From: Elusimicrobiales bacterium
GTDB taxonomy: Bacteria; Elusimicrobiota; Elusimicrobia; Elusimicrobiales; UBA9959
Reading direction: 5' to 3'
Assembly (NCBI GenBank): GCA_028713125.1
Contig: JAQTOU010000003.1
Span: 124,001-188,000 of the forward strand
Length of the DNA stretch: 64,000 bases
Part shown: piece after piece, positions 24,940 through 36,100 of the stretch
Layout: each line of letters begins with the position of its first letter
How positions within the stretch are numbered: position 1 is the first letter of the stretch
Notes under the pieces: generated by a model
Database searches by the model: none
Seen by the model: the letters and a program-made list of their open reading frames with translations, nothing else
What the model was told of the DNA's origin: nothing
Program-made: the position numbers and the translations under genes

Positions 24940-26595
24940 TTATTTATTTCCTTTTCCGCGCACCAGCATATGTAGCTCGTTCCCGTCCCAGAGCTTGTCG
25001 TCGAATTCCACCACGTCCATGACCTCGCGGATATAGCGGACGCCGAGCCCGCCCGGGCGGATGTCGGCGAGGTCGCGCGAGACGAAGCGGCCGGGGTCCT
25101 GCCTGTCGCCCCAATCGCGGATATGGACAGAGAACTGGTCCGGGGACCGCCCCACTCCTATGCGGATCTTCTCGTCGGGGTTCATGCGGTAGGTATGCTT
25201 TATTATGTTGGACACGGCCTCGGTAAGCGCCAGCAAGATGGCGCCGGTGTTCCTGTCGTCGAAACCGTGGGCCAGCGCCAGTTTTTCCACGAACTTCCTG
25301 GCCTGGGCCAGGGACTTGGTTTCCGATGAAAAAGTCCGTTCCTCGTAATCCCCGTACCCTACGCCCACCACAGTGATATCGTCGGCCAGGGCCTGCCCTT
25401 CCGTAAAACGGCTGATGGCCTTCATAAGCCGCGGCACCGCCAGCTCCGGGCAGTCGGCCAGGATCTCATTCACCTTCTCCGGGCCGAGGCGGGCGCCGGA
25501 CGGCGATTTCGCATCCCAGACCCCGTCGGTCATAAAAACTATGCGTTCCCCAGTGGCAAGCGTGAGCCTGGTGCTCTTATATGTTATGTCCTCCATGATC
25601 CCTAGCGGGGGGTTATCGGAAGCGCCGGCCAGGCGGCAGGCGCCTGCGGCGGGGCCTACTATGATGGGAGGGAGATGCCCCGCGTTCACGAACTCCACCG
25701 ATCCGGAGGCCGGGTCTATCACCGCGTAAACGGCGGTGATGAAGATCCCCCGTTTCGAACGCTTTGTGACTATGGCGTTCAGGCGGTTAAACAGCGCTCC
25801 GCCTTCGGGGTCGGCTTGCGCGAGATATTCGAAATCGGCCGAGAATTTGGCGCCGAAGAGCGCCGCAGGCACGCCTTTGCCCGAGACGTCCGCCACCAGC
25901 ACGGCCAGCCTGCCGTCGGGCAGCCGGGTGATGTCGACCACGTCGCCCGCCACGTAGCGGCAGGCCAGGCTGCGGCATTCGACGCGCAGGTTCCGTATGG
26001 AAGGGATGTCGGAGGGCAGGGAGGCGCTCTGGATCTCCTCCGCGATCCGCATATCGTGCTGAAGGCGGTCCTGTTGGAGCGCTTTGCCGTGCAGCAGGGA
26101 GTTGTCTATGGCGATGGCGGCGACGCCGCAATACCGGGTAAAGAGCACCTGGTCTCCGGGAGTAAAAGCGGCCCCGTCCTTCTTGTTGATGACCTGGGCC
26201 ACGCCGATCAGTTGCTCCTTCGCGAAAAGCGGTACGCAAATCACGCTTTTTGTGTGAAAGCCCGTCTTCTTGTCTAAACCGGGAAAAAACCTCGGGTCCT
26301 TGTAGGCGTCTTCCACCAGGAGGGGCCTGAGATTTTTGGCCACCCAGCCGGAGAGGCCGACCCCTGCCTTAAGTCGCGTCTGCTCCATGATGCGCGGCCC
26401 GGCTTCGCCCAGGGCGACCTCATAGACCAGCTCGCCGGTGGCCGCGTCCAGCAGCATGATATTTGAGGCCTCGGCTTTCAGGGCGGCTCCGGCCTTGTTA
26501 AGCACCTCGGTCAGGACGGCTTTAAGGTCCAGCGTCGAGGTCAGTAAGGCATAAACATCAAGCAGCTTTTCTAGGTCTTTGGTCTTGCATGCCAT
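24940..26595 (-). CDS. GAF-PP2C (SpoIIE/RsbU)-RsbW-like kinase fusion
   Basis: I choose ATG 26595 (MACKTKDLEKLL), with GCGGA upstream; the ORF track's start at 26682 adds a Pro/Arg-rich piece. Domains in order: GAF sensor (~30-175), SpoIIE-type PP2C phosphatase (~200-400; AGDVVDI, ADVSGKGVPAAL, TDGVWDA, ADDITVV are all intact) and a C-terminal HATPase_c_2 of RsbW type (~420-550; ALTEAVSNIIKH, DWGDR, GGLGVRYI). One protein thus holds both the kinase and the phosphatase for a STAS antagonist, whose gene follows directly. Cytosolic; the GAF domain should sense a small ligand. Confidence 0.9.
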   Translation of the reverse strand: MACKTKDLEKLLDVYALLTSTLDLKAVLTEVLNKAGAALKAEASNIMLLDAATGELVYEVALGEAGPRIMEQTRLKAGVGLSGWVAKNLRPLLVEDAYKDPRFFPGLDKKTGFHTKSVICVPLFAKEQLIGVAQVINKKDGAAFTPGDQVLFTRYCGVAAIAIDNSLLHGKALQQDRLQHDMRIAEEIQSASLPSDIPSIRNLRVECRSLACRYVAGDVVDITRLPDGRLAVLVADVSGKGVPAALFGAKFSADFEYLAQADPEGGALFNRLNAIVTKRSKRGIFITAVYAVIDPASGSVEFVNAGHLPPIIVGPAAGACRLAGASDNPPLGIMEDITYKSTRLTLATGERIVFMTDGVWDAKSPSGARLGPEKVNEILADCPELAVPRLMKAISRFTEGQALADDITVVGVGYGDYEERTFSSETKSLAQARKFVEKLALAHGFDDRNTGAILLALTEAVSNIIKHTYRMNPDEKIRIGVGRSPDQFSVHIRDWGDRQDPGRFVSRDLADIRPGGLGVRYIREVMDVVEFDDKLWDGNELHMLVRGKGNK

Positions 26596-26629
26596 ATTTC
26601 CGCCGTTGTCCGGTGCTGTTAAATTCAGG

Positions 26630-27346
26630 CTAATAGTGTTCGGCGGGGGGGCGCCCCGTGTCCTCGCTCTGGGTGCTCCCATCCGCCGGGACCACTTCTT
26701 CCAGCTTGCCTTTGTCCAGGACCGTGCCGACCATATGGATGAGGTGTTTTGCCGTTTTCACTGTCTCAGCCAGGCGGCCGGCTGAATCGGCGGATATCGC
26801 CGTTTTTTCTTTTTCTTTAATAAGTTCGAGCTGGCCGCAGATGCTGGCGAGGGGCGGGCGAAGATCGTGTAAGAGCAGGTTCACCAGGTTGTCGCGCATT
26901 TTTTTCAGCTCGCCCAGTTCGTTATAGTTCTCCTGCAGCCGGTTTTTCTGGCGGCGCATTTCGAGGTGGGTTTCAACGCGCGCCTCCACTTCCTCGAACT
27001 GGAACGGCTTGGTGATGTAGTCCACGCCGCCGGTGCCGAAGGCCTTTACCTTGTCTATTGTTTCGGTGAGGGCGCTCAGGAAAATTACGGGGATATCTTT
27101 AAGCTTTTCGTCGGCTTTAAGTTCGGTGCAGACTTCATAGCCGTTCATTTCCGGCATGTTAATATCCAGCAGGATAAGGTCGGGCGGGTCGTTGCGGGCG
27201 GCCTGCAGCGCCATTTTCCCGCTTACGGCGGCGCGCACTTTGTAGCCGCGCCCTTTCAGCATCCCGGAGAGCAGCTCGAGGTTCGCGGGCGTATCGTCCA
27301 CCATAAGGATGGCCGGGGGTTTTTTTGAGCTTATCGGATCCGTCAT
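26630..27346 (-). CDS. Receiver-HisKA protein lacking the ATPase domain
   Basis: The start is ATG 27346 (MTDPISSKK) with AAGGA upstream; the ORF track adds 33 codons. The receiver is complete (ILMVDDTPANLELL, LILLDINMPEMNG, FLSAL, YITKPFQFEEVEAR). A HisKA-like dimerisation domain follows with LLHDLRPPL, but the protein stops soon after (KGKLEEVVPADG...) with no HATPase. Paralogues at 27540 and 38797 keep the ATPase. This copy cannot phosphorylate itself and may act as a dimerising adaptor, a phosphate sink or a relay. It heads the PP2C-STAS-Mla operon. Confidence 0.85.
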   Translation of the reverse strand: MTDPISSKKPPAILMVDDTPANLELLSGMLKGRGYKVRAAVSGKMALQAARNDPPDLILLDINMPEMNGYEVCTELKADEKLKDIPVIFLSALTETIDKVKAFGTGGVDYITKPFQFEEVEARVETHLEMRRQKNRLQENYNELGELKKMRDNLVNLLLHDLRPPLASICGQLELIKEKEKTAISADSAGRLAETVKTAKHLIHMVGTVLDKGKLEEVVPADGSTQSEDTGRPPAEHY

Positions 27347-27417
27347 AGCTGTTTCCTTCGCGGCGGGTGAGGTGACTTCCACCCATAAAGCGGCCCGGAC
27401 AGCACCGCCTGCGCCCA

Positions 27418-27487
27418 CACTTATATGATACCCTCCGGCGCCCATGGCCGCTATACGGAGTAATACGCGCCGCTATAGGTAATATTC
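27418..27487 (-). promoter_or_regulatory. Composite promoter-like element, copy 4
   Basis: On the minus strand: GAATAT, 16 nt, TATTACTCCGTATAGCGG, then 25 nt and TATCAT (27425-27430) in the context GGGTATCATATAAG. The left half CTATAGCGG and right half CCGTATAG form a dyad. Predicted start is about 72 nt before the ATG at 27346 of the receiver-HisKA gene, so this may drive the whole PP2C-STAS-Mla operon. Confidence 0.55.
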
Positions 27488-27539
27488 ACCGGCTGCCGCG
27501 GGGCCGCCGGCCGGACCGCATCGTCCGCGCCGGGGCGGG

Positions 27540-28676
27540 TTATTGCAACCCGGCGCCCTTCACCGGCAGCTCGAACCAGAAGGTGCTTCCCTTTCCCTCT
27601 TCGCTTTCCACGCCGATACTGCCGCCATGAGCCTCCACCGCCAGCTTGCAGAAGGTCAGGCCGAGGCCCGGAGAATATCTCTGGTTGCCGGCCCGGAGCT
27701 CTTTCTGGGCGAACTTGTCGAAAATTTTCTGCTTATACGCGTGGTCGATGCCCAGCCCGCTGTCTTTTACGCTGACGCGCACCCTGTCTCCCTCGGGCGC
27801 GACGCTAAGCAGTATCTGGTCGCCGTCCCGCGTGAACTTCAGCGCGTTGGACAGCAGGTTCTGGATGACCCTGAGGATGATCTCCCGGTCCGCAAGCACA
27901 ATAGCGGGCTGTGCCGCGGGGGTAAGGCGGATGTCGCGCTTCCCGGAAAGCGGCTTAACTCCGGATATCGCGTCTTCCAGGACCCGGTTCAGATCGCATT
28001 CCGCGGTCTTGAGTTTCATCCGCCCCTCTTCCATGCTGCTGGTCTCCAGGACGTCGCAGGCCATCTGGATCATCTGCATTACCGCCCTCATTGCCTCGGC
28101 GACATAGCCGGAGTGGGCAGCCGAGAGCGTATTATCCGCATTGTCCCTGATGAGCTTAAGATAGGCGAAGGTTCCAGTCAGCGGGGAACGCAGGTCGTGG
28201 ATGATCATCTGCACCAGGGAAGCGCGCAGTTCCTCAAGCTCGCGGAGCTTGTCGTAGGCCTCCTGCAGCCGCCGTTTCTGGCGGCGCAGTTCCAGGTGAG
28301 TCTCCACGCGCGCTTCTACTTCTTCCATCTGGAACGGCTTGGTGATGTAGTCCACGCCGCCGGCCCCGAAGGCCTTCACTTTATCCATCGTTTCGTTGAG
28401 GGCGCTCAGGAAAATAACCGGTATATCCTGAAGGTCCGGATCGGCCTTCAGCTTCTCGCAGACCTCGTAGCCGTTCATGCCGGGCATATTGATGTCCAGG
28501 AGTATAAGGTCCGGCGGGTTGTTGCGGATGGCCTGCAGCGCAAGCTTGCCGCTAAGGGCGGCGCGCACTTTATAGCCGCGCCCCTTGAGCATCCCGGAGA
28601 GCAGTTCCAGGTTCTCCGGCACATCGTCTACCATGAGAATTGCCGATTGATTCTCGGCGTGAATTGGCTCTTTCAT
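27540..28676 (-). CDS. Response-regulator/histidine-kinase hybrid (REC-HisKA-HATPase)
   Basis: The product is 378 aa with GGAGGAG before the ATG. Receiver motifs are complete (ILMVDDVPENLELL, LILLDINMPGMNG, YITKPFQMEEVEAR). The HisKA domain has MIIHDLRSPLTG with the phospho-acceptor His. The HATPase has NLLSNALKFTRDG, DSGLGID and SPGLGLTFCK. It is cytosolic and nearly collinear with the proteins at 26630 and 38797, so these are recent paralogues. It is followed upstream by the cyclase gene on the same strand. Output partner unknown. Confidence 0.9.
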   Translation of the reverse strand: MKEPIHAENQSAILMVDDVPENLELLSGMLKGRGYKVRAALSGKLALQAIRNNPPDLILLDINMPGMNGYEVCEKLKADPDLQDIPVIFLSALNETMDKVKAFGAGGVDYITKPFQMEEVEARVETHLELRRQKRRLQEAYDKLRELEELRASLVQMIIHDLRSPLTGTFAYLKLIRDNADNTLSAAHSGYVAEAMRAVMQMIQMACDVLETSSMEEGRMKLKTAECDLNRVLEDAISGVKPLSGKRDIRLTPAAQPAIVLADREIILRVIQNLLSNALKFTRDGDQILLSVAPEGDRVRVSVKDSGLGIDHAYKQKIFDKFAQKELRAGNQRYSPGLGLTFCKLAVEAHGGSIGVESEEGKGSTFWFELPVKGAGLQ

Positions 28677-28716
28677 ATTTAATCTCCTCCGCGGCGGCGG
28701 TCTTTTTGCCGGATCT

Positions 28717-30111
28717 TCATGGCTGGGTCCTGCTGGTCGCTTTAGGGCCTAAAACCTGGTAAATGTGCACGGTTTCCTTGCGCCCCCTGACCGGCTTCTC
28801 GCCTATATCCTTGAATTCAAAATGCTCTTTGGTCGCCGCGTAAACGGGCTGGCTCACTATCAGGTCGGTGCCGTACTCTTTGTTGCCCGCTTCCATCCGG
28901 GAGGTAACGTTGACCGCGTCGCCGATAACCGTATATTGGACCTTCTCCTGGCTCCCGATATTTCCAGCCACCGCCTTGCCCGAATGTATGGCGATGCCGA
29001 TCGCGATCGGCTTGCGGCCTTCCTTGACGAGGATCTCGTTGAGAACCAGAAGGCGGGCCTTCATGTCCAGGGCCGCGCTGACGGCCAGCTTCTCGTGGTC
29101 CCGTGTGTAAACGGGCCAGCCGAAAACCGCCAGGATGGCGTCCCCTATGAACTTGTCCACCGTTCCGCTGTGCGCGCCGATCGAATGCACCATTTCGGTG
29201 AAATAGCGGTTCAAAAGGTTAACCACTTCCTGCGGCGGCAGTTTTTCGGAAAACTCCGTGAACCCGCGGATGTCGGACATCAGCACCGTCATTTCCTTCA
29301 GCTCGCCGCCGCCGAGTTCCATGGAGACTTTGCCGTTCAGGAAGCCGTCCACCACTTCTTTGGACATATAGCGCCCGAACGTGCTGCGGATCATTTCTTT
29401 TTCGCGCAGGCTGAGGACCATCTGGTTGAAGGCCTGCGTCAGCTGCCCTATTTCATCCGTACTGGAAAAGCCGATCTGCATGTCCAGGCGGCCCTCGCCG
29501 ACGGCCCGCGCCGCCTTCGCCAGCACGGGCAGCGGCCGCAGCATCCACCCGACTATGAGGATCGTGCCCAGCATGTCCAGTATGACCGCGAAACCGGCTA
29601 CCAGCAGCACCTGCCTCTTCGCGTCCTTAAGGCTGCTCGCCACGGAAGCCCTGGTGGAGCCGATATGCACGGTCCCCGTCCGGCGGTTGCCGGAAAATAC
29701 CGGTGCAGAAATATCGAAATAGGAAACTCCGCGGCTGGAATACTGCTGGACGAGCGCCTCCTTCGATCTCGAGGCTATCAGGGCGATCGGGCTGTCGTCG
29801 ATGCTTCCTATCTTCCGCGGATCCGTATGCGACAGGACCTTGCGGCCGGCGTCCAGGATCCCGGCATACTCCACCCCCTTTTCCTTCAGCATTTCATGAG
29901 TATTGAAATGAAGGGTAAAGGTGTCGAGCTGGGGGGAGATGGCCTCTCCCGCCGAGCGGGCGTAGGCGATGGACCTCAGCTTCATCTCCGCGGTCATCAG
30001 CTGCTCGCCCTGCTGCAGCAGGATCCAGGTCATGGCCGCGATGAGCGCCAGGACGAAGAGCGAGGCGAATAAGGACAGCTTTAACGCGATCTTGTTTATT
30101 TTCTGTAGCAT
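28717..30111 (-). CDS. Membrane-bound class III adenylate cyclase (sensor-HAMP-CHD)
   Basis: The product is 464 aa. Two membrane segments (FASLFVLALIAAMTWILLQ; VLLVAGFAVILDMLGTILIVGWML) enclose a periplasmic sensor domain of ~130 residues. A HAMP domain (RPLPVLAKAARAVGEGRL) leads to the catalytic domain: metal Asp in MSDIRGFTEFSEKL and FIGDAILAVFGWP, with the purine-pocket Lys in VDKFIGD, and YTVIGDAVNVTSRME. The residues fit ATP rather than GTP, so cAMP is the expected product. It starts 4 nt after the stop of the giant Fn3 protein, so it may be co-expressed with it and sense the envelope. Confidence 0.9.
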   Translation of the reverse strand: MLQKINKIALKLSLFASLFVLALIAAMTWILLQQGEQLMTAEMKLRSIAYARSAGEAISPQLDTFTLHFNTHEMLKEKGVEYAGILDAGRKVLSHTDPRKIGSIDDSPIALIASRSKEALVQQYSSRGVSYFDISAPVFSGNRRTGTVHIGSTRASVASSLKDAKRQVLLVAGFAVILDMLGTILIVGWMLRPLPVLAKAARAVGEGRLDMQIGFSSTDEIGQLTQAFNQMVLSLREKEMIRSTFGRYMSKEVVDGFLNGKVSMELGGGELKEMTVLMSDIRGFTEFSEKLPPQEVVNLLNRYFTEMVHSIGAHSGTVDKFIGDAILAVFGWPVYTRDHEKLAVSAALDMKARLLVLNEILVKEGRKPIAIGIAIHSGKAVAGNIGSQEKVQYTVIGDAVNVTSRMEAGNKEYGTDLIVSQPVYAATKEHFEFKDIGEKPVRGRKETVHIYQVLGPKATSRTQP

Positions 30112-30115
30112 AAGT

Positions 30116-33100
30116 TCAATAAAGTACCGCTAATTTGAATTGCTGCCTTTCAGTTTTGCCGGCATATTTCTTTTCTATGACGCACACGTAGCCGCCCGGC
30201 GCGGCGATCTTTCCCATGCCGTTTCGTCCCGTCCAGGGCCAGACCTTGTTGCCCGCCGAAGTTTCGGCGAGCGTCTTTTCATATACCAGGTCCCCCTCCA
30301 GGGTAAATAATTTCAAAGTCACTTTCGCCGGGGCTTTCAGATAAAAACCAAGCTGGGTCGGCCCGGCCATCGGATCGAACGGGTTGGGCCAGTTATAAGG
30401 CTGGACCATGGGGGACTCCTGGTTAAGGGACCAGACGGGGATGCCCGGCCCCTGATCCGAATAATCACTGATCCCCCCGGCATTGTTTTCCGCGCGCACC
30501 CGGGAGAAAACGGTCTTGCCGCTCGGCAGCCCGGTCTCCAGCGAGGAGAGGTTAAGGCCCATATTCTTGGCGCTTAAGAGGTCATTGCCGTTGAGAGCCG
30601 TCCCCAGGTCAAGCAGATAGGCTTTTACCCCGCTCTCCTGGTCGGCGGAGGCGGACCAGGAGAACAGCGCGGCGGAATCGTAGGAGTATTCGCGGTCCGC
30701 CTGCACGGCCCCGAGGCGGTCGGGCGCGGTCCGGTCCACCAGCACGCCGGGACTTGAGACGGGAGAGTATTGGCTCACGATCCCGCCTTCGTCGATGGCT
30801 TTGACCTTCAGGTAATAGGTCTTGCCGTTGGCCGCGGGGTCCAGGGTGAAGCTCGCCAGCGGACCGATCTCCGAATCGACGAGGACGTTGAAGTCCGCGG
30901 GCGTGGTGCCGACGGACACTACGTAGGTGGAAATAGCGGTGTCGCCGAAGGCCAGGGCGGGCGGCCAGTTCCAGGTGATCCCCGAAGTTGCGGTGAAGGC
31001 GCCGGGCACCGGGACGGGCTGGCCCGGCGGGATCACCGTGCTTAAGGCTACGTGAAAGGGCCCGACTTCGGCCGTCTTGTAGCCGAGCGCCTGGGAATTG
31101 TAGCTGCGCAGGTGGAGGAACCAGAAGCCGTTGCCCGTGGCGGTGGTCGTCAGGATCTCCAGGGCGCTCCAGCCCTGTTCCTGGTCGTTCCAGGCGTGGG
31201 TGGCGTTCCTGTCCCAGATAGCGCGGTAGAAGAGCAGGCCGCCCGTCCCGGTGGAGACCGTGTTTACGAAACTGAAGGTAGTTACGCTGACCGGGCCCGT
31301 TGTGGTGCTGGCCGAGACGGCGGGCGCGGCCGCGTAGGTCAGCTGGCCGCCGAGCTCCAGGCCGGAGGTAGGTATTCCGTTGTAGTTGCGCGCGCTCACG
31401 CGGGCGTAGTAAGTCGTGTTCGCCGCCAGCGCGAAGTTCGCGCTCACCCCCGCGGCGGCGGCACTTGCCCACAGGAGCGCGAAGTCGGGTCGCGTGGAGA
31501 TCTCCGCCTCGTACATCGTACCGGAGGGGTTGTCGCCCGCCGACCAGTTGACGGCCAGGCCGTTGTCTCTCAATGTGAAGGAAGATGGGGAGGATTGGGG
31601 GGGCATGGCCAGGGTCGCGGTGGAGATTATGGGGCTGGAATAGGGGCCGGCATTTCCGGCAAAATTGACTGCTTTAACCCTGGCTGTGTAGGTTGTGTTC
31701 GGAGTCAGCCCCGTGAAGGCGGCCGGGATGCTCAGGGTGGTAGAGGAGAATGAAACGCTCACGAAGTTGTCTTTTGAGATCTCGGCCACATAAGCAGTGT
31801 TCTGCGGGTTGCCGTTGGCCGTCCAGCCGAACTCAAGTCCCGAACTGGTCACCGCGCCGAAAGGCGCGGCGGCAAGGGCGGGCGACAGGGGCAAGGTGAC
31901 CTCTGTAACTACCTGCGAGTAGCCGCCAGGAACATTGTTCATATTCACGGCTCTGGCGCGGGCGTAGTAGGTAGTGTTGGGGAGCAGCCCGCCGAAGGTC
32001 TGGCTGAGGGCCAGGGTCGAGGCCGAGGAGATCGCCGCGCCGGGAGCGAAGCCCGCGCTCGACAGCTCGACGGTGTAGGAGGTCCCGCCGGGATTGCCGC
32101 CGGAAGCCCAGGTGAAGGTGAGGGTGCTGGCCGAGACCGCGGTGAACGGCTGGGCCGCATTCAGCGGGTCGGTGGCCAGGGTGGCCGTAGAGCGTATAGG
32201 GCTGGAGTAGGGACCGTCCACCCCGAGGAAATTAATCGCCTTTACGCGCGCCTGGTAGACGGTATTTGCCGCCAGGACGGAGAAAACCGCGCTGTTTGAC
32301 AGCGTGGCGGCGGAAGCGAGCATGGTGTCGAAATTGTTCCCGGAGAGCTCGGCCGCGTAGCGCGTGCCGGGCGGGTTCCCGCCGCCGCTCCAGTTGAAGG
32401 TAAAGCTGTTAGTGCTTATGGCCGTGAAAGGCCCGGCGGAAATAGCGGGGGGCAAGGTATAGGTAACAGTGGAGACCGCGCCTGTGTAGGGGGTGTAATC
32501 GCCGCCGGCCCCGACGGCGCGGACATGCGCGTAATAGGTGGTGTTGGCCGCGAGGCCCGTGAGAACGTAATTCAGATTGGTCGTGACGTCTGAAGAGACC
32601 GGGGCAGAGAAGCCGACGTTGGTGGAGAACTCCAGGTTGTAGCCGGTACCGGCGGCATTACCGCCGTCGCCCCAGGCGAAGGTAAGCCCTCCGGCGGAGA
32701 GGTTCAGAAAAGGCGCCGCGACGTTGACCGGCGCCGAGCCGGCGGTGGCGGTGGAAACTATGGGCGAGGAAAACTGGCCGGGGATGCCGGCGAAGTTGAC
32801 GGCCCGGACCCGCGCCTGGTATACGGTGTTGGCCGTAAGCGCGGAGAACGACGCGCTCGTAAAGCTGGTCCGGGCGGCGCTGGACACGCTGATAAACCCG
32901 TCTTTAGAGATCTCCGCCGTGTAGAGCGTCCCCGCCGGGTTTCCGCCGTTCTCCCAGCTGAAAGTGAAGCTGCCGGCAAAGACTCCCGTGAACGGCGGGG
33001 CGGCGGTAAACAGGGGCAGCGTGAGCGTTACGGTTGAAACCGCGGGGCTGGAATAGGGGCTTGCCAGCCCGCCGGTTCCGAGGGCGCGGACCCGGGCGTA

Positions 33101-36100
33101 ATAAGTGGCGTTGACCGACAGGCCCGTGAAAACGTAATTGAGGTTGACGGTAAAGTACGAAGAAACGGGGGCCGAGAAGGCGCTGTTCGTGGAGATCTCC
33201 GTATTGTAGTTCGTGCCGGGGGGATTGCCGCCGTCTTCCCAGGCGAAGGTTAGGCCGTCGGCCGATACGTTAGGGAAAGGCGCGGCGGCGTTGCCCGGCG
33301 CCGAACTGGCGGTGACGGTGGAAACTATCGGCGAGGAATACTGGCTCGGGACGCCGGCGAAGTTAAAGGCCCGGACCCGCGCCTGGTATACCGTGTTGGG
33401 AGAAAGCGCGGAGTAGGATGCGCTCAGGGAGGTGGTCTGTACCGCGCTGGAGACGCTTACAAAACCGTTCCCGGACAGCTCGGCTGCATACACGGTGTTC
33501 TGCGGATTGCCGCCGCCCGTCCAGCTGAACGTAATGCCAGAACTGTTTACCCCGCTGAAAGGCGCGGCAGGCAGGGCGGGCGGGAGCGTTAAAGTGACCG
33601 CCGCTTCGGCAGGAGAGTAACTGCCGGGCACATTATCCATGTTCACGGCCCTGGCGCGGCCGTAGTAGGTAGTATTAGGCAGCAGGCCGCTGAAAGTATG
33701 GCTGAGGGCAAGGGTCGAGGCCGAGGAGATAGCCGTGCCGGGCAGGAAACCGGAGCTTGACAGCTCTACGGTGTAGGCGGTTCCGCCGGGATTGCCGCCG
33801 TCGGCCCAGGTGAACGTAGCGGTGCCGGCCGAGACCGCGGTGAAAGGCTGGGCCGAATTTAACGGGTCGCTGGCCAGGGTGGCCGTAGAGCGTATCGGGC
33901 CGGAGTAGGGACCGTTCGCGCCCAGGAAGTTGATGGCCCTTATGCGGGCCTGGTAGACGGTATTGGGCGTCAGCCCGGAGAAGGCCGCGCTGGTCGACAG
34001 CGTGGAAGCCGAAGCGATAAGAGCATCGAAGCCGTTTTTGGAGAGCTCGGCCGCATAAAGCGTGCCGGGCGGATTGCCGCCCTCGCTCCAGCTTAAGGTC
34101 AAGGTATTGGTGCTGACGCCCGTAAAAGGCGAGGCCGTTATGACAGGGGCCAAAGTGTAGGTGACCGTGGAGACGGTGCCTGTAAAGGCGGTGAGGTTGC
34201 CTCCTACCCCGACGGCCCGTACATGGGCATAATGGGTGGTGTTGGCCGGGAGCCCGGCGAAAAGGTAATTAAGATTAGTCGTGAAGCCGGAAGAGACGGG
34301 AACCGAGAAATCGCTGCTGGTGGATATTTCCGGGTTGTAGCTGGTTCCAGGGGCATTGCCGCCGCCCCCCCAGGAGAAGGTAAGGCCCTCGGCGGAAAGA
34401 TTCGTGAAGGGCACAGCGGCGTTGACCGCCGCTGAAATAGCCGTGGCGGTGGAAACTATAGGAGAGGAAAACTGGCCCGGTATGCCGGCGAAGTTCACGG
34501 CCCGCACCCGCGCCTGGTATACCGTGTTAGCTTCGAGCGCCGGGAAGTCCGCGCTGAGCGCGCTGGTCTGTACCGCGCTGGACACGCTGACGAAACCGTC
34601 TTTGGAGATCTCCGCGGCGTAGAGCGTCCCTCCGGGATTCCCCCCGTTCTCCCAGCTGAAAGCGAAGCTGCCGGCGAAGACCCCCGTGAAGGGAGGGGAA
34701 GCGGTAACGGGTGGCAGCGTCAGCGTCGCCGTGGACACCGCGGGGCTGGAATAAAGGCTTGCCAGCCCGCCGGCCCCGAGGGCGCGGACGCGGGCGTAAT
34801 AAGTGGTGTTGACCGACAGGCCAGTGAAAATAAAATTAAGGTTGGTGGTGACTGCCGAAGACACGGGAGCCGAAAAGCCGCTGCTGGTGGAGAGCTCGGG
34901 ATTGTAATTCGTTCCCGCGCTGTTGCCGCCTGACTCCCAATTGAAGGTTAAGGCGCCGGCCGAGAGGTTTATAAACTGGACCGAAGCGTTCAGCGGGGGC
35001 GCTGTGTTTGTAATGGTAGTGACGGCGGCGGTGAAAGCAGTATCCAGGCCGTTATGGTTTTGAGCTTTGACGCGGGCATAGTACAGGGTATTCATTGCCA
35101 GGCCGGTGAAGCCGGCGCCGGCATTGAGGGTGCTTGAGGACCGGGCCAGCGAGGCGAAGTTGTCGGTGGAGATCTCGGCGATATAGCGGGTCTGCGGCGG
35201 GTTGCTGCCGCCGTTCCAGCTGAAATTAAAACCGGTAGAGCTGACGCCCGCAAGCGAGGGATCGGCGGGTTCAGCTGCCAGGGTCGCTGTGTAGGTAATG
35301 GAGGTAAACTCCGTAGGCAAACCGGCTATATTGATGGCCCGTACCCTGAAATAATACGTGGTATTGGGCGCCAGGCCCGCCGGGGCCGAGGAGAGGGACG
35401 TGATATATGAAGCGGAGACGTTGCCCCCGAAATTAATATCGGTGGAGCGGTTCACCTCGTAAATGGTGTAGCCCGGATTAGCGGGCTCACCCGCGCTCCA
35501 GTTCAGGCTTAAAGAATAGGCGGCCAATGCGGTGAAGGTGCTTGTGGCCGCGCCCGGCAGGCCCGCCAGGGTGTAGGTGGAAACCGGGGCTGAAGGAAGG
35601 CTGTCCGAGTGGTCCGTGAAAGCCGTTATATAGCGGGTGTAAGCGGTGTTAGGCAGCAGGCCGGTCTCCGTGGCCGAGAGAGTATCGCTGGAGGTTGCAA
35701 GCTGGGGTAAGCGGTCCTGGGTGCGATAGCTTACGGTCCCGCTGTACAGCCTGTACTTCCTTGAAGCTTCGGCCGCGTCTCCCCAATCAGGGGCGACCGT
35801 CCAGCGCCATGTGATGGAGGTCGCGAAGATATCCTGGAATTCCAGGCCGGCGGGGGGGGAAGCTACCGTGGCGAAAGAGACCGCGCCAATGAAACCGGCT
35901 TGGGCGTGAGGGCTGCCTTCGCTGCCGCTGCCGGATTTAGCTCCTTTAGAGCCGCCCGCCGTGCTGATGGCTACCGAGAAGGCCGCCTGCCTGTAGTAGA
36001 TCTTAACCCGTCCGCCGCCCCCGCCTCCACCGGGATAGGCCGTATCCCCGGACCCCCCGGCGGCGTCCCCGCCCTTGCCGCCATTGGCGTTGATGACGCC

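Noticed and set aside
27543-30072. 379-aa and 435-aa plus-strand ORFs opposite the kinase and the cyclase
   Set aside because: Shadow ORFs with low-complexity, His/Gln/Arg-rich composition and no recognisable folds.
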